Assembly: GCF_019218745.1 (NCBI RefSeq)
Contig: NZ_JAHUXA010000001.1
Span: 186,001-250,000, forward strand
DNA: 64,000 bases
Source: Enterobacter sp. ENT03
GTDB lineage: Bacteria; Pseudomonadota; Gammaproteobacteria; Enterobacterales; Enterobacteriaceae
Reading direction: 5' to 3'
Positions 28,623 to 40,061 of the stretch are shown here, in pieces. Numbering within the stretch: position 1 is the first letter of the stretch; the number at the start of each line of letters is the position of its first letter. The notes under the pieces were generated by a model that made no database searches, was not told where the DNA came from, and saw only the letters and a program-made list of their open reading frames with translations. The translations under genes and the position numbers were made by a program.

Positions 28623-29414
28623 ATGAACCATTCCCTGCCTGATGTCGCTTTCCTCCATGAACTGGCCGATGCCGCGGATAAAGAGACGCTGCCGCGTTTC
28701 CGCTCCGGGTTAAACCTGCACGTCGGCTCCAAGCCCAAAGAAGGCTTTCGCTTTGATCCGGTGACCGATGCCGATCGCGAAGCCGAGCGCGTGATGCGTG
28801 CCATTATCAACGAGCGCTTCCCTTCTCATTCCATCATGGGGGAAGAATTTGGCACCACCGGCGACGGCCCGTTGCAGTGGGTTCTGGATCCGGTGGACGG
28901 TACGCGTCCGTTCCTGTGCGGCCTGCCGGTCTGGGGAACGCTGATCGGACTCACAGTGGAAGGCCGCGGACAGATGGGCATGATGGGCCAGCCGTTTACC
29001 GGCGAGCGTTTCTGGGCAGACGGGAAACAGGCCTGGCGCAGCGGCCCGCGGGGCAGCGGTGTGATGACCACCCGCAAAGGACTGTCGCTGGATCAGGCCA
29101 TTTTGCACACCACCTCGCCGGAGCCGATTGCCCGCACGCCGGACGTTAACTTTGCGGCGCTGCACAGCGCGACCCTGATGACCCGCTACGGCGGCGAGTG
29201 CTATGCGATGGCGATGCTGGCGGCCGGGCAGATCGATCTCTGCCTGGAATATTCCCTGCAACCCTATGACATCGTGGCCTTTGTGCCGATTGTCGAGCAG
29301 GCTGGCGGTGTAGTGACCACGCTGTCAGGAGATCGCCCGGAAGCCGGTGGCCGCATTCTGGCGTCAGGCTGCCCGCGTCTGCACGATGAAGCGCTGAAAA
29401 TTCTTAACAGTTGA
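28623..29414 (+). CDS. Inositol-monophosphatase-like phosphatase (HisN-type)
   Basis: 263 residues of the lithium-sensitive Mg2+-dependent phosphatase family. Metal and catalytic motifs are complete: VTDAD (47-51), GEE (73-75), DPVDGT (89-94) and YDIVAF with Asp216. The closest annotated relatives are the HisN-type histidinol-phosphatases of other bacteria, but this chromosome group normally uses HisB for that step, so the true substrate may be another sugar or polyol phosphate. Strong ribosome site AAAGGA upstream. It forms an operon with the following MFS gene (gap 19 bases to its chosen start). Confidence 0.85.
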   Translation: MNHSLPDVAFLHELADAADKETLPRFRSGLNLHVGSKPKEGFRFDPVTDADREAERVMRAIINERFPSHSIMGEEFGTTGDGPLQWVLDPVDGTRPFLCGLPVWGTLIGLTVEGRGQMGMMGQPFTGERFWADGKQAWRSGPRGSGVMTTRKGLSLDQAILHTTSPEPIARTPDVNFAALHSATLMTRYGGECYAMAMLAAGQIDLCLEYSLQPYDIVAFVPIVEQAGGVVTTLSGDRPEAGGRILASGCPRLHDEALKILNS

Positions 29415-29433
29415 TGTGATTAACAGGATTTCT

Positions 29434-30612
29434 ATGAGCGATAAAAATCCAGCCCTGCCGCTGCCCGGTGCCACCGACACCGCGCATCCCCTGCCCGGCA
29501 CAAACGAGCAACGGGCGACACGCATTGTCTTTTTTATGGCCGGGTTTGCTACGGCGGCCTGGGCGGCGCTGGTGCCTTTTGCCAAATATAATACCGGCGT
29601 CAGCGACGGCACACTGGGCCTGCTGCTCCTGTGCCTCGGCGGCGGTGCACTGGTAGCGATGCCGCTCACCGGTGCGCTGACCGCCCGTTTTGGCTGCCGC
29701 CGTGTCATGGTGGTATCGGTGCTGATTTTCTGCGCCATTCTGCCGCTGCTGGCGGTGACCCAGGATGCGCGCTTACTGGCGCTGGCGCTGCTGCTGTTCG
29801 GAATGGGGATTGGCACCACGGATTGCGCAATGAACGTGCAGGCGATCATTGTGGAAAAAGCGGCGCCTCGTCCGTTGATGTCCGGTTTTCACGGCTTTTA
29901 CAGCGTGGGGGGGATTGCCGGTGCCGGGGCGATGAGCGGCATGATGTCGCTGGGGCTTTCCTCACCCGCGGCCAGCCTGGTGACCACGCTTATCGTGGTA
30001 GCCTTACTGCTGGTGTGCGTGCGCGGTTTTCTTGGCTATGCGAATCCGCAGGAAGGCCCGGCTTTTGCGGTTCCTCGCGGCGTGGTGTTGTTGCTCGGTG
30101 GGATCTGCTTTGTAGTGTTTCTGGCTGAAGGCGCAGTACTGGACTGGAGCGCCGTGTTCCTGACCGAATATCGTGGGCTGCCGGAAGCGCGCGGCGGGCT
30201 GGGTTTTGCCTGTTTCGCGGCGACCATGACGCTGGGCCGCTTAACCGGCGATCGGATCGTCGCCCGCCTCGGCCAGCAGCGCGTGGTATTTGCGGGTGCC
30301 CTGTTGGCCGCCGCGGGTCTGTTGCTGACGGTGCTATCTGCGTCCTGGGCGCTGTCGCTGGTCGGTTACGCGTTGATCGGGCTGGGTTGCGCAAACATTG
30401 TGCCGGTGATGTTTTCGGCCATTGGCAAACAGACGGCTATGCCGCAGGTGCTGGCAGTACCCGCAGTGACAACGCTTGGCTATATGGGGGTCCTCGCGGG
30501 ACCGGCAAGCATCGGCGGCATTGCGCATCACAGCAGCCTGACCGCCGCCTTCGTGGTGGTCGCCGTGGCGATGGCTGGCGTGGCGCTGGTTTCACGGCTG
30601 GTTAAGGTGTGA
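29434..30612 (+). CDS. MFS transporter (YbjJ-like)
   Basis: 392 residues from MSDKNPALPLPG; a start at 29416 would add six residues but AGGA lies 8 bases before 29434. Twelve hydrophobic segments after a polar N-terminal tail of about 30 residues; the motif-A loop is ALTARFGCRRVMV. General similarity is to the YbjJ group of sugar-like transporters. Placed with a phosphatase and a DeoR regulator, it may move a sugar, polyol or a dephosphorylated product; the direction and the substrate cannot be told. Confidence 0.85.
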   Translation: MSDKNPALPLPGATDTAHPLPGTNEQRATRIVFFMAGFATAAWAALVPFAKYNTGVSDGTLGLLLLCLGGGALVAMPLTGALTARFGCRRVMVVSVLIFCAILPLLAVTQDARLLALALLLFGMGIGTTDCAMNVQAIIVEKAAPRPLMSGFHGFYSVGGIAGAGAMSGMMSLGLSSPAASLVTTLIVVALLLVCVRGFLGYANPQEGPAFAVPRGVVLLLGGICFVVFLAEGAVLDWSAVFLTEYRGLPEARGGLGFACFAATMTLGRLTGDRIVARLGQQRVVFAGALLAAAGLLLTVLSASWALSLVGYALIGLGCANIVPVMFSAIGKQTAMPQVLAVPAVTTLGYMGVLAGPASIGGIAHHSSLTAAFVVVAVAMAGVALVSRLVKV

Positions 30613-31026
30613 CAACTTCCTTCCGGCCCGGTCGATTTTTATCGTGCCGGGCCTGTTAATCGTATTAAGTCCCTGAAAATATTTTTATCTTTACTTAACA
30701 CGTTGATAACACTTCGTTGTGAATCTGCACAGATGCATTTTGAAACGCTGTTTTCATTTTCCTTTTGCCTGCTTTTCATCGTATAATGCGCGCCAATTGA
30801 CTCTTGAATGGTTTCAGCTCATTGAACTGTAATATTCAACTATCACAGCGACTCATTCCCCCCTGGGCTGATACACAAGCACATATTCCTCTGCACGCTT
30901 TTTTTGATGTCACCTATTCTTATGACGTGACATCGCAAAACTTTCGCAACACCGGTTTGACTCTGCGGCGGTGCGCCCCCGGAGCACTATTTCCATATCC
31001 TTCTCAACTTAAAGACTAAGACTGTC
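30613..31026 (+). promoter_or_regulatory. pykF promoter region and leader
   Basis: 414 bases without a credible gene. A -10 TATAAT is at 30782-30787 with a poor -35. TGAATGGTTTCA (30805-30816), just downstream, fits the Cra (FruR) consensus TGAAACGTTTCA and the known repressed position in E. coli pykF. TGAAACGCTGTTTTCA (30741-30756) is a second imperfect dyad upstream. The leader also holds GATGTCAC (30906-30913) and its inverted copy GTGACATC (30927-30934). The 71-codon ORF within the leader lacks a ribosome site. Confidence 0.75.
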
Positions 31027-32439
31027 ATGAAAAAGACCAAAATTGTTTGTACCATCGGCCCGAAAACCGAATCAGAAGAGATGCTGACCAAAATGCTGGA
31101 CGCTGGCATGAACGTGATGCGTCTGAACTTCTCTCACGGTGACTATGCAGAACACGGTCAGCGCATCAAGAACTTGCGCAACGTGATGAGCAAAACGGGC
31201 AAAAAAGCCGCTATCCTGCTGGATACCAAAGGTCCGGAAATTCGTACCATCAAGCTGGAAGGCGGAAACGACGTCTCCCTGAAAGCGGGCCAGACCTTCA
31301 CCTTCACCACTGACAAAACCGTTGTGGGTAACAGCGAGATTGTTGCTGTGACCTACGAAGGTTTCACCAGCGATCTGTCCGTTGGCAACACCGTACTGGT
31401 TGACGATGGTCTGATCGGCATGGAAGTGACCGCCATCGAAGGCAACAAAGTTATCTGTAAAGTGCTGAACAACGGCGACCTGGGTGAAAACAAAGGCGTT
31501 AACCTGCCGGGCGTATCTATTGCCCTGCCGGCACTGGCAGAGAAAGACAAACAGGACCTGATCTTCGGCTGTGAGCAAGGCGTTGACTTTGTTGCCGCTT
31601 CCTTCATCCGTAAGCGTTCTGACGTGGTGGAAATCCGTGAGCATCTGAAAGCGCACGGCGGCGAGCACATCCAGATCATCTCCAAGATCGAAAACCAGGA
31701 AGGCCTGAACAACTTCGACGAAATCCTCGAAGCCTCTGACGGCATCATGGTTGCGCGTGGCGACCTGGGCGTTGAAATCCCGGTTGAAGAAGTCATCTTC
31801 GCACAGAAAATGATGATCGAAAAATGTATCCGCGCCCGTAAAGTGGTGATCACCGCCACCCAGATGCTGGACTCAATGATCAAAAACCCGCGTCCGACCC
31901 GTGCGGAAGCAGGCGACGTGGCGAACGCCATCCTCGACGGTACCGATGCAGTTATGCTGTCTGGTGAGTCTGCGAAAGGTAAGTACCCGCTGGAAGCGGT
32001 ATCTATCATGGCGACCATCTGCGAACGTACTGACCGCGTGATGACCAGCCGTCTGGAGTTCAACAACGACAGCCGTAAACTGCGTATCACCGAAGCCGTT
32101 TGCCGTGGCGCGGTGGAAACTGCGGAGAAACTGGCTGCGCCGCTGATCGTAGTGGCGACCCAGGGCGGTAAATCCGCACGTGCTATCCGTAAGTACTTCC
32201 CGGATGCCACCATTCTGGCGCTGACCACCAACGAACTGACCGCCCGTCAGCTGGTGCTGAGCAAAGGCGTTACCGCGCAGCTGGTGAAAGAAATTTCGTC
32301 CACAGACGATTTCTACCGCCTGGGTAAAGAAGTGGCGCTGGAAAGCGGCCTGGCGCAGAAAGGTGAAGTGGTGGTTATGGTTTCCGGCGCGCTGGTTCCG
32401 AGCGGCACAACCAATACCGCTTCTGTGCACGTCCTGTAA
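31027..32439 (+). CDS. pykF: Pyruvate kinase I (fructose-1,6-bisphosphate activated)
   Basis: Glycolytic enzyme converting phosphoenolpyruvate and ADP to pyruvate and ATP. It is 470 residues, the E. coli PykF length. Seen are the N-terminal [16 protein letters not shown], the active-site signature [13 protein letters not shown], the ATQMLDSM segment and the C-terminal effector domain. AAAGAC...ATG start after a long leader with a Cra-like operator. Codon choice is highly biased, as expected of a strongly expressed gene. Confidence 0.99.
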   Translation: MKKTKIVCTIGPKTESEEMLTKMLDAGMNVMRLNFSHGDYAEHGQRIKNLRNVMSKTGKKAAILLDTKGPEIRTIKLEGGNDVSLKAGQTFTFTTDKTVVGNSEIVAVTYEGFTSDLSVGNTVLVDDGLIGMEVTAIEGNKVICKVLNNGDLGENKGVNLPGVSIALPALAEKDKQDLIFGCEQGVDFVAASFIRKRSDVVEIREHLKAHGGEHIQIISKIENQEGLNNFDEILEASDGIMVARGDLGVEIPVEEVIFAQKMMIEKCIRARKVVITATQMLDSMIKNPRPTRAEAGDVANAILDGTDAVMLSGESAKGKYPLEAVSIMATICERTDRVMTSRLEFNNDSRKLRITEAVCRGAVETAEKLAAPLIVVATQGGKSARAIRKYFPDATILALTTNELTARQLVLSKGVTAQLVKEISSTDDFYRLGKEVALESGLAQKGEVVVMVSGALVPSGTTNTASVHVL

Positions 32440-32464
32440 TAATTGCAGTACGAATTAATCTGAT

Positions 32465-32495
32465 TAAAAAAGCGCCTGTGTGGCGCTTTTTTTTA
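32465..32495 (+). terminator. Terminator of pykF
   Basis: Hairpin AAAGCGCC/GGCGCTTT with a run of eight T. Confidence 0.92.
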
Positions 32496-32984
<489 letters not shown>

Positions 32985-32998
32985 GAGTTCCTGTAATA

Positions 32999-33028
32999 AA
33001 ATGGCGCACATTGTGCGCCATTTTTTTG
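32999..33028 (+). terminator. Terminator of lpp
   Basis: Hairpin ATGGCGCAC/GTGCGCCAT followed by TTTTT. A strong terminator in the position known for E. coli lpp. Confidence 0.93.
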
Positions 33029-33046
33029 TCTGCGATTTCCCTTCCG

Positions 33047-34063
33047 TTACTGCGTCATCACTTTCCCGTCGTCGTTCGCCACAGCTGTCACCGCTGGCTC
33101 ACCATTTTTTGCTGACAATACCGCTGCCGGGCTGGACGTAGCCTGCTTTGCCGCCGGGATCGCCACCGGGTAACCGGCACGACGCACCATCGCTTTATCA
33201 ATTGCCGTCTGCTCCCCACCCGCCTGACGAATAAAATCGCCAAAGGTCGCGGTCAGCGTGATCGGTACCGTCTGGGTGTTTTCTTCAAGCGTAGCGGCCA
33301 GTGGACGGTGCACCTCGATATAGTGTCTGCCGTCTGGCTCTACAGAGTACTTCACCGGTTCGTTGATGATACGCACTGGCGTACCGGTGCTCACCTGCGA
33401 GAACAGCGCTTCGATGTCTGGCGCCCCCATCCGAATGCAGCCGGAGCTGACGCGTAACCCTACGCTGTCCTGCGCATTGGTGCCGTGAATAAGATATTCG
33501 CCGTTGCCCATCCCCAGACGCAGCGCATAACGCCCCAGCGGGTTGTAGGGACCGGCGGGCACCACGGCGGGTAAATCGATACCCTTCGCTTTCGAGCGCG
33601 CACGAATGCCTGCTGGCGGCGTCCAGGTCGGGTTCGGGATCTTCTGGCTAACGCGCGTGACGCTCACCGGCGTTTCCAGCCCCTGCTGACCAATGCCGAT
33701 GGGGAACACCTGCACAATGTCTTTACCCGGCGGATAAAAATAGAGGCGCAGTTCCGCCAGATTGACAATGATCCCTTCTCGTGGGGTGTCCGGCAGCAGC
33801 ATCTGCGTGGGGATGGTCAGCGTCGTGCCAGGTGCGGGGATGGGGGCCATGGTATCGTTCGCTTCGACGAGCAGCATAGCGCTGGTGTCAAAGTGCCGGC
33901 TGATAGCCTGCAGATTGCGATCCTGTGGTTGCACGACATACGTTTGATTCTGGCCGATAAGACGACTGCCTGTCGGCGGTAATGGATAATCGGCCGCCCA
34001 GGCACCCTGTATGACGCTGTAAGCGCCGATAAGACTTAATGTTATTAGAGACGCGCGCTTCAT
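33047..34063 (-). CDS. ldtE: L,D-transpeptidase LdtE (YnhG)
   Basis: Periplasmic enzyme forming 3-3 (mDAP-mDAP) crosslinks in peptidoglycan. It is 338 residues: signal peptide 1-24 (AWA cut), LysM-like domain about 40-86, then the YkuD domain with the catalytic motif containing His193 (IHGTN) and Cys209 (SSGCIRM). A Ala/Pro-rich tail follows. It is convergent with lpp and lies downstream of the suf operon, in E. coli order. Confidence 0.95.
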   Translation of the reverse strand: MKRASLITLSLIGAYSVIQGAWAADYPLPPTGSRLIGQNQTYVVQPQDRNLQAISRHFDTSAMLLVEANDTMAPIPAPGTTLTIPTQMLLPDTPREGIIVNLAELRLYFYPPGKDIVQVFPIGIGQQGLETPVSVTRVSQKIPNPTWTPPAGIRARSKAKGIDLPAVVPAGPYNPLGRYALRLGMGNGEYLIHGTNAQDSVGLRVSSGCIRMGAPDIEALFSQVSTGTPVRIINEPVKYSVEPDGRHYIEVHRPLAATLEENTQTVPITLTATFGDFIRQAGGEQTAIDKAMVRRAGYPVAIPAAKQATSSPAAVLSAKNGEPAVTAVANDDGKVMTQ

Positions 34064-34163
34064 GCTGAAACTCCTGTAATCACTGGCAGTGCGCCAGAAG
34101 GCTGATAAACCAGCGAGGCAGAAATGCTGCCTCGCATAACAGGATAGTCGCTGTCTTTTGAGT

Positions 34164-34580
34164 TTAGCTAATGTTTGCGGCTTTCGTACGAATTGCGCGG
34201 ATCATTGCTTCCAGCCCTTGCGAGCGGGACGGGGTTAAATGCTGGGCGAGAGACATCTTTTCAAACCACGGGCGCACGTCAAACGCGACGATGTCCTGCG
34301 CGGTCATCTGCTGGTACAGAATAAACACCACCGCGATCAGTCCCTTGACGATGGCGGCGTCACTGTCGCCCTGCAGTTCGATGACGCCGTCATCGCGACG
34401 CTGCATCACAATCCATACCTGACTCTGGCAGCCCTGAATACTATTTTCCGGGTTGTGCGCCTCGGCGGCCAGTTCCGGCAGCCGCTGGCCCAGTTCAATG
34501 ATATAGAGATACTTCTCTTCCCAGTTGGCGCAACGGGTAAAGTTGCGCAACAGTTTTTCTTTATCGGGTAAAGCGGCCAT
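34164..34580 (-). CDS. sufE: Sulfur acceptor protein SufE
   Basis: Takes persulfide sulfur from SufS and passes it to SufB. It is 138 residues; the acceptor Cys51 is in [10 protein letters not shown]. The last gene of sufABCDSE, 12 bases after sufS. Confidence 0.98.
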   Translation of the reverse strand: MAALPDKEKLLRNFTRCANWEEKYLYIIELGQRLPELAAEAHNPENSIQGCQSQVWIVMQRRDDGVIELQGDSDAAIVKGLIAVVFILYQQMTAQDIVAFDVRPWFEKMSLAQHLTPSRSQGLEAMIRAIRTKAANIS

Positions 34581-34592
34581 TACGTCCCCCTG

Positions 34593-35813
34593 TCAGCCTA
34601 ATAACTGATGAATGCGTTTCAGTCCGGCCACCAGACGATCCACTTCTTCTTGCGTGTTGTACATCACCAGCGACGCGCGGCACATGGCGGGCACCTGGTA
34701 AAACGCCATCAGCGGCATTGCGCAGTGATGCCCGGTGCGCACGGCGACACCATAATTATCCAGGAAGCTGCCCACGTCATAGGCGTGATAATGACCCAGG
34801 TTAAAGGCGATCACGCCCAGACGGTCGGCCGGACCGTATAACGTCAGATCCGGCACGTCAGCCAGCGCGTTCAGCGCATAACGCATCAGCCCGCGCTCGT
34901 ACTCCGCAATGGCGTCAAGCCCCAGCGCGGTCACATATTCCATGGCGGCGCCAAAGCCGATAATGGCGCCGGTGTTCGGCGTACCCGCCTCAAAGCGCCA
35001 CGGCGCTTTCGCCCAGGTCGTGCCTTCCGTCAGACTGACGCTGGCGATCATCGCCCCGCCCCCTTCCCACGGTGGCATCGCCTGCAGGATCGCTTTTTTG
35101 GCGTAGAGAACGCCGATACCGGTCGGCCCATACAGTTTATGCGCAGAGAAAACGTAAAAATCGCAGTCCAGCGCCTGCACATCTACCGCGTGATGCATCA
35201 CCGCCTGCGCGCCGTCCACCAGCACTTTCGCGCCCTGTTGATGGGCCTGCGCGATGATGTCCGCCACCGGGTTTTCGGTACCCAGAACGTTGGAGACGTG
35301 CGTGACCGCTACCAGTCGCGTGCGATCATCGAGCAGCCCGGCCAGCGCGTCCAGCTGAAGCGTACCGTCCTGATTGATCGGGATGACCCGCAGTTCCGCG
35401 CCAGTGCGTTCACACAGCATCTGCCAGGGCACGATATTCGCGTGGTGCTCCATGGCGGTGATAATGATGTTGTCACCCGCCGCCACGTTGCGATTGCCCC
35501 AGCTGTTGGCGACCAGATTGATGCCTTCGGTAGTGCCGCGCACAAACACCAGCTCTTCCGGCGTACGGGCATTGATAAAGCGGGCAACCTGCGTGCGCAC
35601 GTTTTCCATGCGCTGCGTCGCTTCTGCACTCAGGGTGTGAATGCCGCGGTGCACGGCAGCATAGCCGTGACGGTAAAACTCCGCTTCAGCATCAATCACC
35701 TGATGCGGTTTTTGCGCGCTGGCGGCGCTGTCGAGATAAGCCAGCGGCTGACCATTCACTTCACGCTTCAGAACGGGAAAATCCGCCCTTACGCGCTCAA
35801 CGGAAAAACTCAT
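34593..35813 (-). CDS. sufS: Cysteine desulfurase SufS
   Basis: PLP enzyme that takes sulfur from cysteine for iron-sulfur assembly under iron limitation or oxidative stress. It is 406 residues, as in E. coli. The PLP lysine is in [14 protein letters not shown] (about 226), the catalytic cysteine in RTGHHCAMP (about 364). The start overlaps the sufD stop by 4 bases, showing translational coupling. Confidence 0.98.
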   Translation of the reverse strand: MSFSVERVRADFPVLKREVNGQPLAYLDSAASAQKPHQVIDAEAEFYRHGYAAVHRGIHTLSAEATQRMENVRTQVARFINARTPEELVFVRGTTEGINLVANSWGNRNVAAGDNIIITAMEHHANIVPWQMLCERTGAELRVIPINQDGTLQLDALAGLLDDRTRLVAVTHVSNVLGTENPVADIIAQAHQQGAKVLVDGAQAVMHHAVDVQALDCDFYVFSAHKLYGPTGIGVLYAKKAILQAMPPWEGGGAMIASVSLTEGTTWAKAPWRFEAGTPNTGAIIGFGAAMEYVTALGLDAIAEYERGLMRYALNALADVPDLTLYGPADRLGVIAFNLGHYHAYDVGSFLDNYGVAVRTGHHCAMPLMAFYQVPAMCRASLVMYNTQEEVDRLVAGLKRIHQLLG

Positions 35814-37081
35814 GCGATGCCCCCTGGCAGGCGCTGACCGATACGGGACAGCACCTCTTGCCTGAGCGCCTCGTCGCTGATGGCTTCCGTCAGTTCAGCG
35901 GCAAAGGCGTAGATAATCATTTGCTGCGCGGCCTTTTCGTCGATACCACGCGAGCGCAGGTAAAACATTTGTTCATCGTCAATGCGGCCAATGGTCGCGC
36001 CATGGCTGCATTTTACGTCGTCGGCGTAAATTTCCAGCTGCGGTTTGGTGTCCACTTCCGACAAACGGCCAAGCAGCAAATTATTGTTGGTCATCTGCCC
36101 GTCGGTTTTAATGGCATGCTGTGCCACGTTGATCAGACCGTTAAACACCGCGCGGCCTTTGTCAGAGACGATGGTTTTGTGCAGCTGACGGCTGTTGCAG
36201 TAACCCTTGTTATGCGCAAGCCAGGTACGGGTATCGCACACTTCATTGTTGACCGGCATCACCAGGCTGTTAACGCGCAGTGTGGTGTTTTCGCCGTTCA
36301 GCGCCATGCTGGTGTTATGCCGCAGCACCGCGCCGCCGAGCAGGAAACTGTGGCTGTGCGCAGCGGCATCGGCGGCCAGCAGAATATCGTTATGCGCAAA
36401 GTGGTAACTCTGCGGGTTTTCAAACACCAGCTTCGCGTGATGCAGCTGCGCATTCGGCGCCACGTCCATGGTCAGACGCGAGCCGGTGAAATGGCGCTGA
36501 TCGTTGAGGCTGACATAATGCTCGTACACCGTTGCTTCAGCGCCCTGCTCCAGCGTCAGGTGATGGCGGTAGTGCGCTGTGTTCATCTCCTCGCCCGTCA
36601 GACCCTGAGTGATATGCATCAAAAGCAGCGGCTTCGCCGGTCGCTGGTTACGCGCCACGTGGATATGCGTGACGCTGTGCGCCAGGCTTTCCGTCAGGTG
36701 CAAAAACACCTCAGGCTGGACCGGCGCGGGCAGCGCGGCGCGTTCATCGTTAATGATGACCGCAAAGCCACTGTTGTCGGTGCTGTCGCTGAGATCGGCG
36801 TCAAAACGCCCGTCAACAAACACCAGCCGCACCGCGTCCACCGGCAGGGCCAGCGCGTCACGCTGTTCGGCGGTTAAGCGGGTTTGCCTGCTGACAAACT
36901 GGCTGCTGAGCAGGCCTTCCAGCGGCGTGTATTTCCAGTTCTCATGCTTGCGCGTCGGTAGCCCTAAACGCAGCACCTGTTGCAGATGCTGCTGCGCCTG
37001 CTCCGAACGGGCGTCGCCCTCGCTTTCAAACAGATGATGCCATTGCTGAAGCGCGTTACTGCTGTTCGGTAAGCCAGCCAT
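35810..37081 (-). CDS. sufD: Fe-S assembly scaffold subunit SufD
   Basis: Partner of SufB and SufC in the SufBC2D scaffold; needed for iron acquisition. It is 423 residues of the SufBD beta-helix family, with a C-terminal core ([23 protein letters not shown]). The gene overlaps both neighbours: 26 bases with the end of sufC and 4 bases with sufS. Confidence 0.97.
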   Translation of the reverse strand: MAGLPNSSNALQQWHHLFESEGDARSEQAQQHLQQVLRLGLPTRKHENWKYTPLEGLLSSQFVSRQTRLTAEQRDALALPVDAVRLVFVDGRFDADLSDSTDNSGFAVIINDERAALPAPVQPEVFLHLTESLAHSVTHIHVARNQRPAKPLLLMHITQGLTGEEMNTAHYRHHLTLEQGAEATVYEHYVSLNDQRHFTGSRLTMDVAPNAQLHHAKLVFENPQSYHFAHNDILLAADAAAHSHSFLLGGAVLRHNTSMALNGENTTLRVNSLVMPVNNEVCDTRTWLAHNKGYCNSRQLHKTIVSDKGRAVFNGLINVAQHAIKTDGQMTNNNLLLGRLSEVDTKPQLEIYADDVKCSHGATIGRIDDEQMFYLRSRGIDEKAAQQMIIYAFAAELTEAISDEALRQEVLSRIGQRLPGGIA

Positions 37082-37802
37082 AGCCCTGCTCCTCCAGTTG
37101 TTTCACCAGCGTGAAATCACCGGATTTCACGATGCGGCCCTGGTACAGCACGTGCACAAAGTCGGGCTTGATGTAATCCAGGATGCGCTGGTAGTGCGTG
37201 ACGATAATAAAAGAGCGCTTTTCGTCGCGCAGGGAGTTGACCCCTTCAGCAACGATTTTCAGCGCATCAATATCCAGACCGGAGTCGGTTTCATCGAGGA
37301 TGCACAGTTCCGGCTCCAGCACCGCCATTTGCAGAATGTCGTTACGCTTTTTCTCGCCGCCGGAGAAACCCACGTTCACCGAGCGGGTCAGCAAATCTTC
37401 CGGCATTTTCAGCAGCTTGATTTTCTCTTCCATCAGATCCTGGAAGTCAAAGCGGTCAAGCTCCTCCAGCCCACGGTACTTACGCACGGCGTTGAGGGCG
37501 GTTTGCAGGAAAAACTGATTGCTGACGCCAGGGATCTCAACCGGATACTGAAACGCCATAAAAATGCCTTCGCCCGCGCGATCTTCTGGCGACAGCTCCA
37601 GCAGATCTTTGCCGTGAAACTGGACTGAACCGCCGGTCACTTCATAGTCTTCGCGCCCGGCGAGCGTGGCGGATAGCGTACTTTTCCCGGAGCCGTTAGG
37701 TCCCATAATGGCGTGAACTTCCCCTGGACGTACCTCAAGGCTCAGCCCACGCAGGATCTCTTTCTCTTCAACGGCAACCTGCAAATCTTTAATGCTTAAC
37801 AT
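37056..37802 (-). CDS. sufC: Fe-S assembly ATPase SufC
   Basis: ABC-type ATPase of the SufBC2D complex. It is 248 residues, with Walker A GPNGSGKST, signature SGGEKKRNDI, Walker B CILDETDSGLD and switch His in VTHYQR. Nine bases separate it from sufB, which lies upstream. Confidence 0.98.
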   Translation of the reverse strand: MLSIKDLQVAVEEKEILRGLSLEVRPGEVHAIMGPNGSGKSTLSATLAGREDYEVTGGSVQFHGKDLLELSPEDRAGEGIFMAFQYPVEIPGVSNQFFLQTALNAVRKYRGLEELDRFDFQDLMEEKIKLLKMPEDLLTRSVNVGFSGGEKKRNDILQMAVLEPELCILDETDSGLDIDALKIVAEGVNSLRDEKRSFIIVTHYQRILDYIKPDFVHVLYQGRIVKSGDFTLVKQLEEQGYGWLTEQQ

Positions 37803-37811
37803 GTAATTTCC

Positions 37812-39296
37812 TTAACCGACGCTGTGCTCAAGGCTGATGGCGAGTAATTTCTGGGCTTCTACGGCAAACTCCAGCGGCAGCTCGGAGAAGACATCCTTAC
37901 AGAAACCGTTAACGATCATTGAGATCGCATCTTCTTCGCTGATGCCGCGTTGCAGGCAGTAGAACAGCTGATCTTCACCGATACGCGAGGTGGTGGCTTC
38001 GTGCTCCAGCTGTGCGCTGTTGTTGCGGCATTCCACGTACGGGAAGGTATGTGCGCCACAGTCCGGGCCAATCAGCATCGAGTCACACTGGGTAAAGTTA
38101 CGGGCGTTGGTCGCGGTCGGCATGATTTTTACCAGCCCACGATAGCTGTTCTGGCTTTTACCGGCGGAGATCCCTTTTGAGATAATGGTCGAGCGGGTGT
38201 TCTTGCCGATATGGATCATCTTGGTGCCGGTATCGGCCTGCTGATGTCCACTGGTCAGCGCCACCGAATAAAATTCGCCGATGGAGTTATCGCCACGCAG
38301 AATGCAGCTCGGGTATTTCCAGGTGATCGCCGAGCCAGTTTCCGACTGCGTCCAGGACATTTTGCTGTTTTCGCCTTCGCACAGCGCACGCTTGGTAACA
38401 AAGTTCAGAATGCCGCCAGTATTGTTGTCGCCAGGGAACCAGTTCTGCACGGTGGAGTATTTTACTTCCGCGTCTTTGTGGATGATCACTTCCACCACCG
38501 CCGCATGCAGCTGGTAGCTGTCGCGCACTGGCGCTGAGCAGCCTTCGATATAGCTGACGTAGCTGCCTTCATCGGCGATCAAAATAGTGCGCTCGAACTG
38601 ACCGGTTTTTTCCGCGTTGATACGGAAGTAGGTCGACAGTTCCATTGGGCAGCGCACCCCTTTCGGGATGTAGATAAAGGTACCGTCTGAGGCTACCGCC
38701 GCATTCAGCGCGGCAAAGAAGTTATCGTTCGAGGGCACGACGGTGCCGAGATACTTCTGCACCAGTTCCGGGTGATCGTGGATCGCCTCCCCGAAGGAGC
38801 TGAAGATCACGCCGTGCTCAGCCAGTTTTTCACGGTAGGTGGTGGCCACGGAAACGGAGTCAAAAATGGCGTCCATCGCCACTTCACGCCCTTCACGAAC
38901 CGGCACGCCCAGCTGATTAAAGGCTTCTTCCACTTCATCCGTCAGGTAGCTGCCCGCACCGGTCTGCTGCACCGCCCCCGGCTGCGAGGCACAGGTATCA
39001 TCGCAATTGCCGCAAGATGGCGCGGAGTAGTAGCTGTAATCCTGATAATCCAGCTTGTCGTAATGGGCTTTCAGCCAGTGCGGCTCTTCCATGTCCAGCC
39101 ATGCCCGATACGCTTTCAGGCGGAACTCCAGCATCCATTCAGGTTCGTTGCGTTTGGCCGAGATCGCCCGCACTACATCTTCATTGATGCCGTGGGCCAT
39201 TTCGTCCGTCTGTAACCGGGTAAAGAAGCCCTCTTTGTAATTCAGTGGGCCGGACCAGGTTTTGACATCGTCAGTCGCTTCAGTATTACGAGACAT
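37812..39296 (-). CDS. sufB: Fe-S assembly scaffold protein SufB
   Basis: Main scaffold on which the cluster is built in the SUF pathway. It is 494 residues from [14 protein letters not shown] (E. coli 495); the in-frame extension to 39335 overlaps sufA and is rejected. It has the [10 protein letters not shown] cysteine cluster near residue 95 and the C-terminal SufBD core with [25 protein letters not shown] motif. It starts 8 bases after the sufA stop. Confidence 0.98.
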   Translation of the reverse strand: MSRNTEATDDVKTWSGPLNYKEGFFTRLQTDEMAHGINEDVVRAISAKRNEPEWMLEFRLKAYRAWLDMEEPHWLKAHYDKLDYQDYSYYSAPSCGNCDDTCASQPGAVQQTGAGSYLTDEVEEAFNQLGVPVREGREVAMDAIFDSVSVATTYREKLAEHGVIFSSFGEAIHDHPELVQKYLGTVVPSNDNFFAALNAAVASDGTFIYIPKGVRCPMELSTYFRINAEKTGQFERTILIADEGSYVSYIEGCSAPVRDSYQLHAAVVEVIIHKDAEVKYSTVQNWFPGDNNTGGILNFVTKRALCEGENSKMSWTQSETGSAITWKYPSCILRGDNSIGEFYSVALTSGHQQADTGTKMIHIGKNTRSTIISKGISAGKSQNSYRGLVKIMPTATNARNFTQCDSMLIGPDCGAHTFPYVECRNNSAQLEHEATTSRIGEDQLFYCLQRGISEEDAISMIVNGFCKDVFSELPLEFAVEAQKLLAISLEHSVG

Positions 39297-39304
39297 AGTA
39301 CCGC

Positions 39305-39673
39305 CTATACCCCAAAGCTTTCGCCACAGCCACATTCGTGCTGCGCTTTCGGGTTATTGAATTTGAAAATCTGATTCAGTCCTTCGCGCACATAGTCCAC
39401 TTCGGTGCCATCAATAAACGGCATCGCCTGAAGCGGCACGTAGAGACGCGCGCCGTCAAACTCAAACAGCAGATCGTCTGCCGCTGGCTCTGCGACCGTA
39501 TCAAGAACATAACCAAAGCCAGCACAGCCCGTCTGTTTAATGCCCAGACGCACGCCGAGCAGGTCTGGCTGCTTTTCCACCAGCGCGCAGATATGCTTCG
39601 CGGCAGCGGGCGTTAGCGTAAGTCCCTGCCAGCCGGGATTGTTGGGGTCGAAGGTTCCTGCTTGCAATTCCAT
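39305..39673 (-). CDS. sufA: A-type Fe-S carrier SufA
   Basis: Carries assembled clusters from SufBCD to target proteins. It is 122 residues with the three cluster cysteines: one in TGCAGFGY and two in the C-terminal CGCGESF. First gene of the operon; the ribosome site GAGG lies 7 bases upstream, and a Fur box precedes it. Confidence 0.98.
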   Translation of the reverse strand: MELQAGTFDPNNPGWQGLTLTPAAAKHICALVEKQPDLLGVRLGIKQTGCAGFGYVLDTVAEPAADDLLFEFDGARLYVPLQAMPFIDGTEVDYVREGLNQIFKFNNPKAQHECGCGESFGV

Positions 39674-39719
39674 AGGTCTACCTCACGTAATGGTGCCAAA
39701 GGGCATAACGCTATGTTAG

Positions 39720-39735
39720 TGATAATGATTATCAC
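39720..39735. promoter_or_regulatory. Fur box of the suf operon
   Basis: TGATAATGATTATCAC, on the operon strand GTGATAATCATTATCA, is a near-perfect Fur palindrome 46 bases before sufA. This position and sequence match the E. coli suf promoter, which is repressed by Fur with iron and switched on by OxyR and IscR. Confidence 0.92.
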
Positions 39736-40061
39736 TTCAACCTCTATTCCAAAGGGTTATTACCAGAAACGCCCTTTTTGCACAGTTCTATTAAGCATAG
39801 ACCCTGACAACGGGCTTATCCGTAAAGGGCTCCGATATTTAACTCATTGAAAATAAAGCGTTCTGAAGCGGTGTTATTACTGACACCGTACGGAAATGAA
39901 ACATGTATAGGCAATGCCTATTTATCAGATAGGATTTTATAACAAATTTGCAATATGTACGTGACAAATGATGCGAGGAGCGCCCGCCGTAGCAGGCGTG
40001 CCGGGTCGGCGTGTAAGAATGGTATGCCGGGTAAACGTAGCGCTACCCGGCAAGGCAAATA
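39736..40061. repeat. suf-lpxP intergenic DNA with REP-like palindromes
   Basis: No gene is seen. The suf side is AT-rich promoter DNA. From about 39975 there are REP-type elements: a TGCCGGGT element near 40000 and a clear inverted pair TGCCGGGTA/TACCCGGCA at 40025-40052 directly after the acyltransferase stop. Such palindromes lie commonly between convergent or terminal genes in enterobacteria. Confidence 0.7.

Noticed and set aside
30804..31019. 71-codon ORF in the pykF leader
   Set aside because: Starts in the Cra-like operator, no ribosome site, no coding bias.
35858..36877. 339-codon plus-strand ORF antisense to sufD
   Set aside because: Shadow frame of a GC-rich gene; lies within a fully conserved operon.
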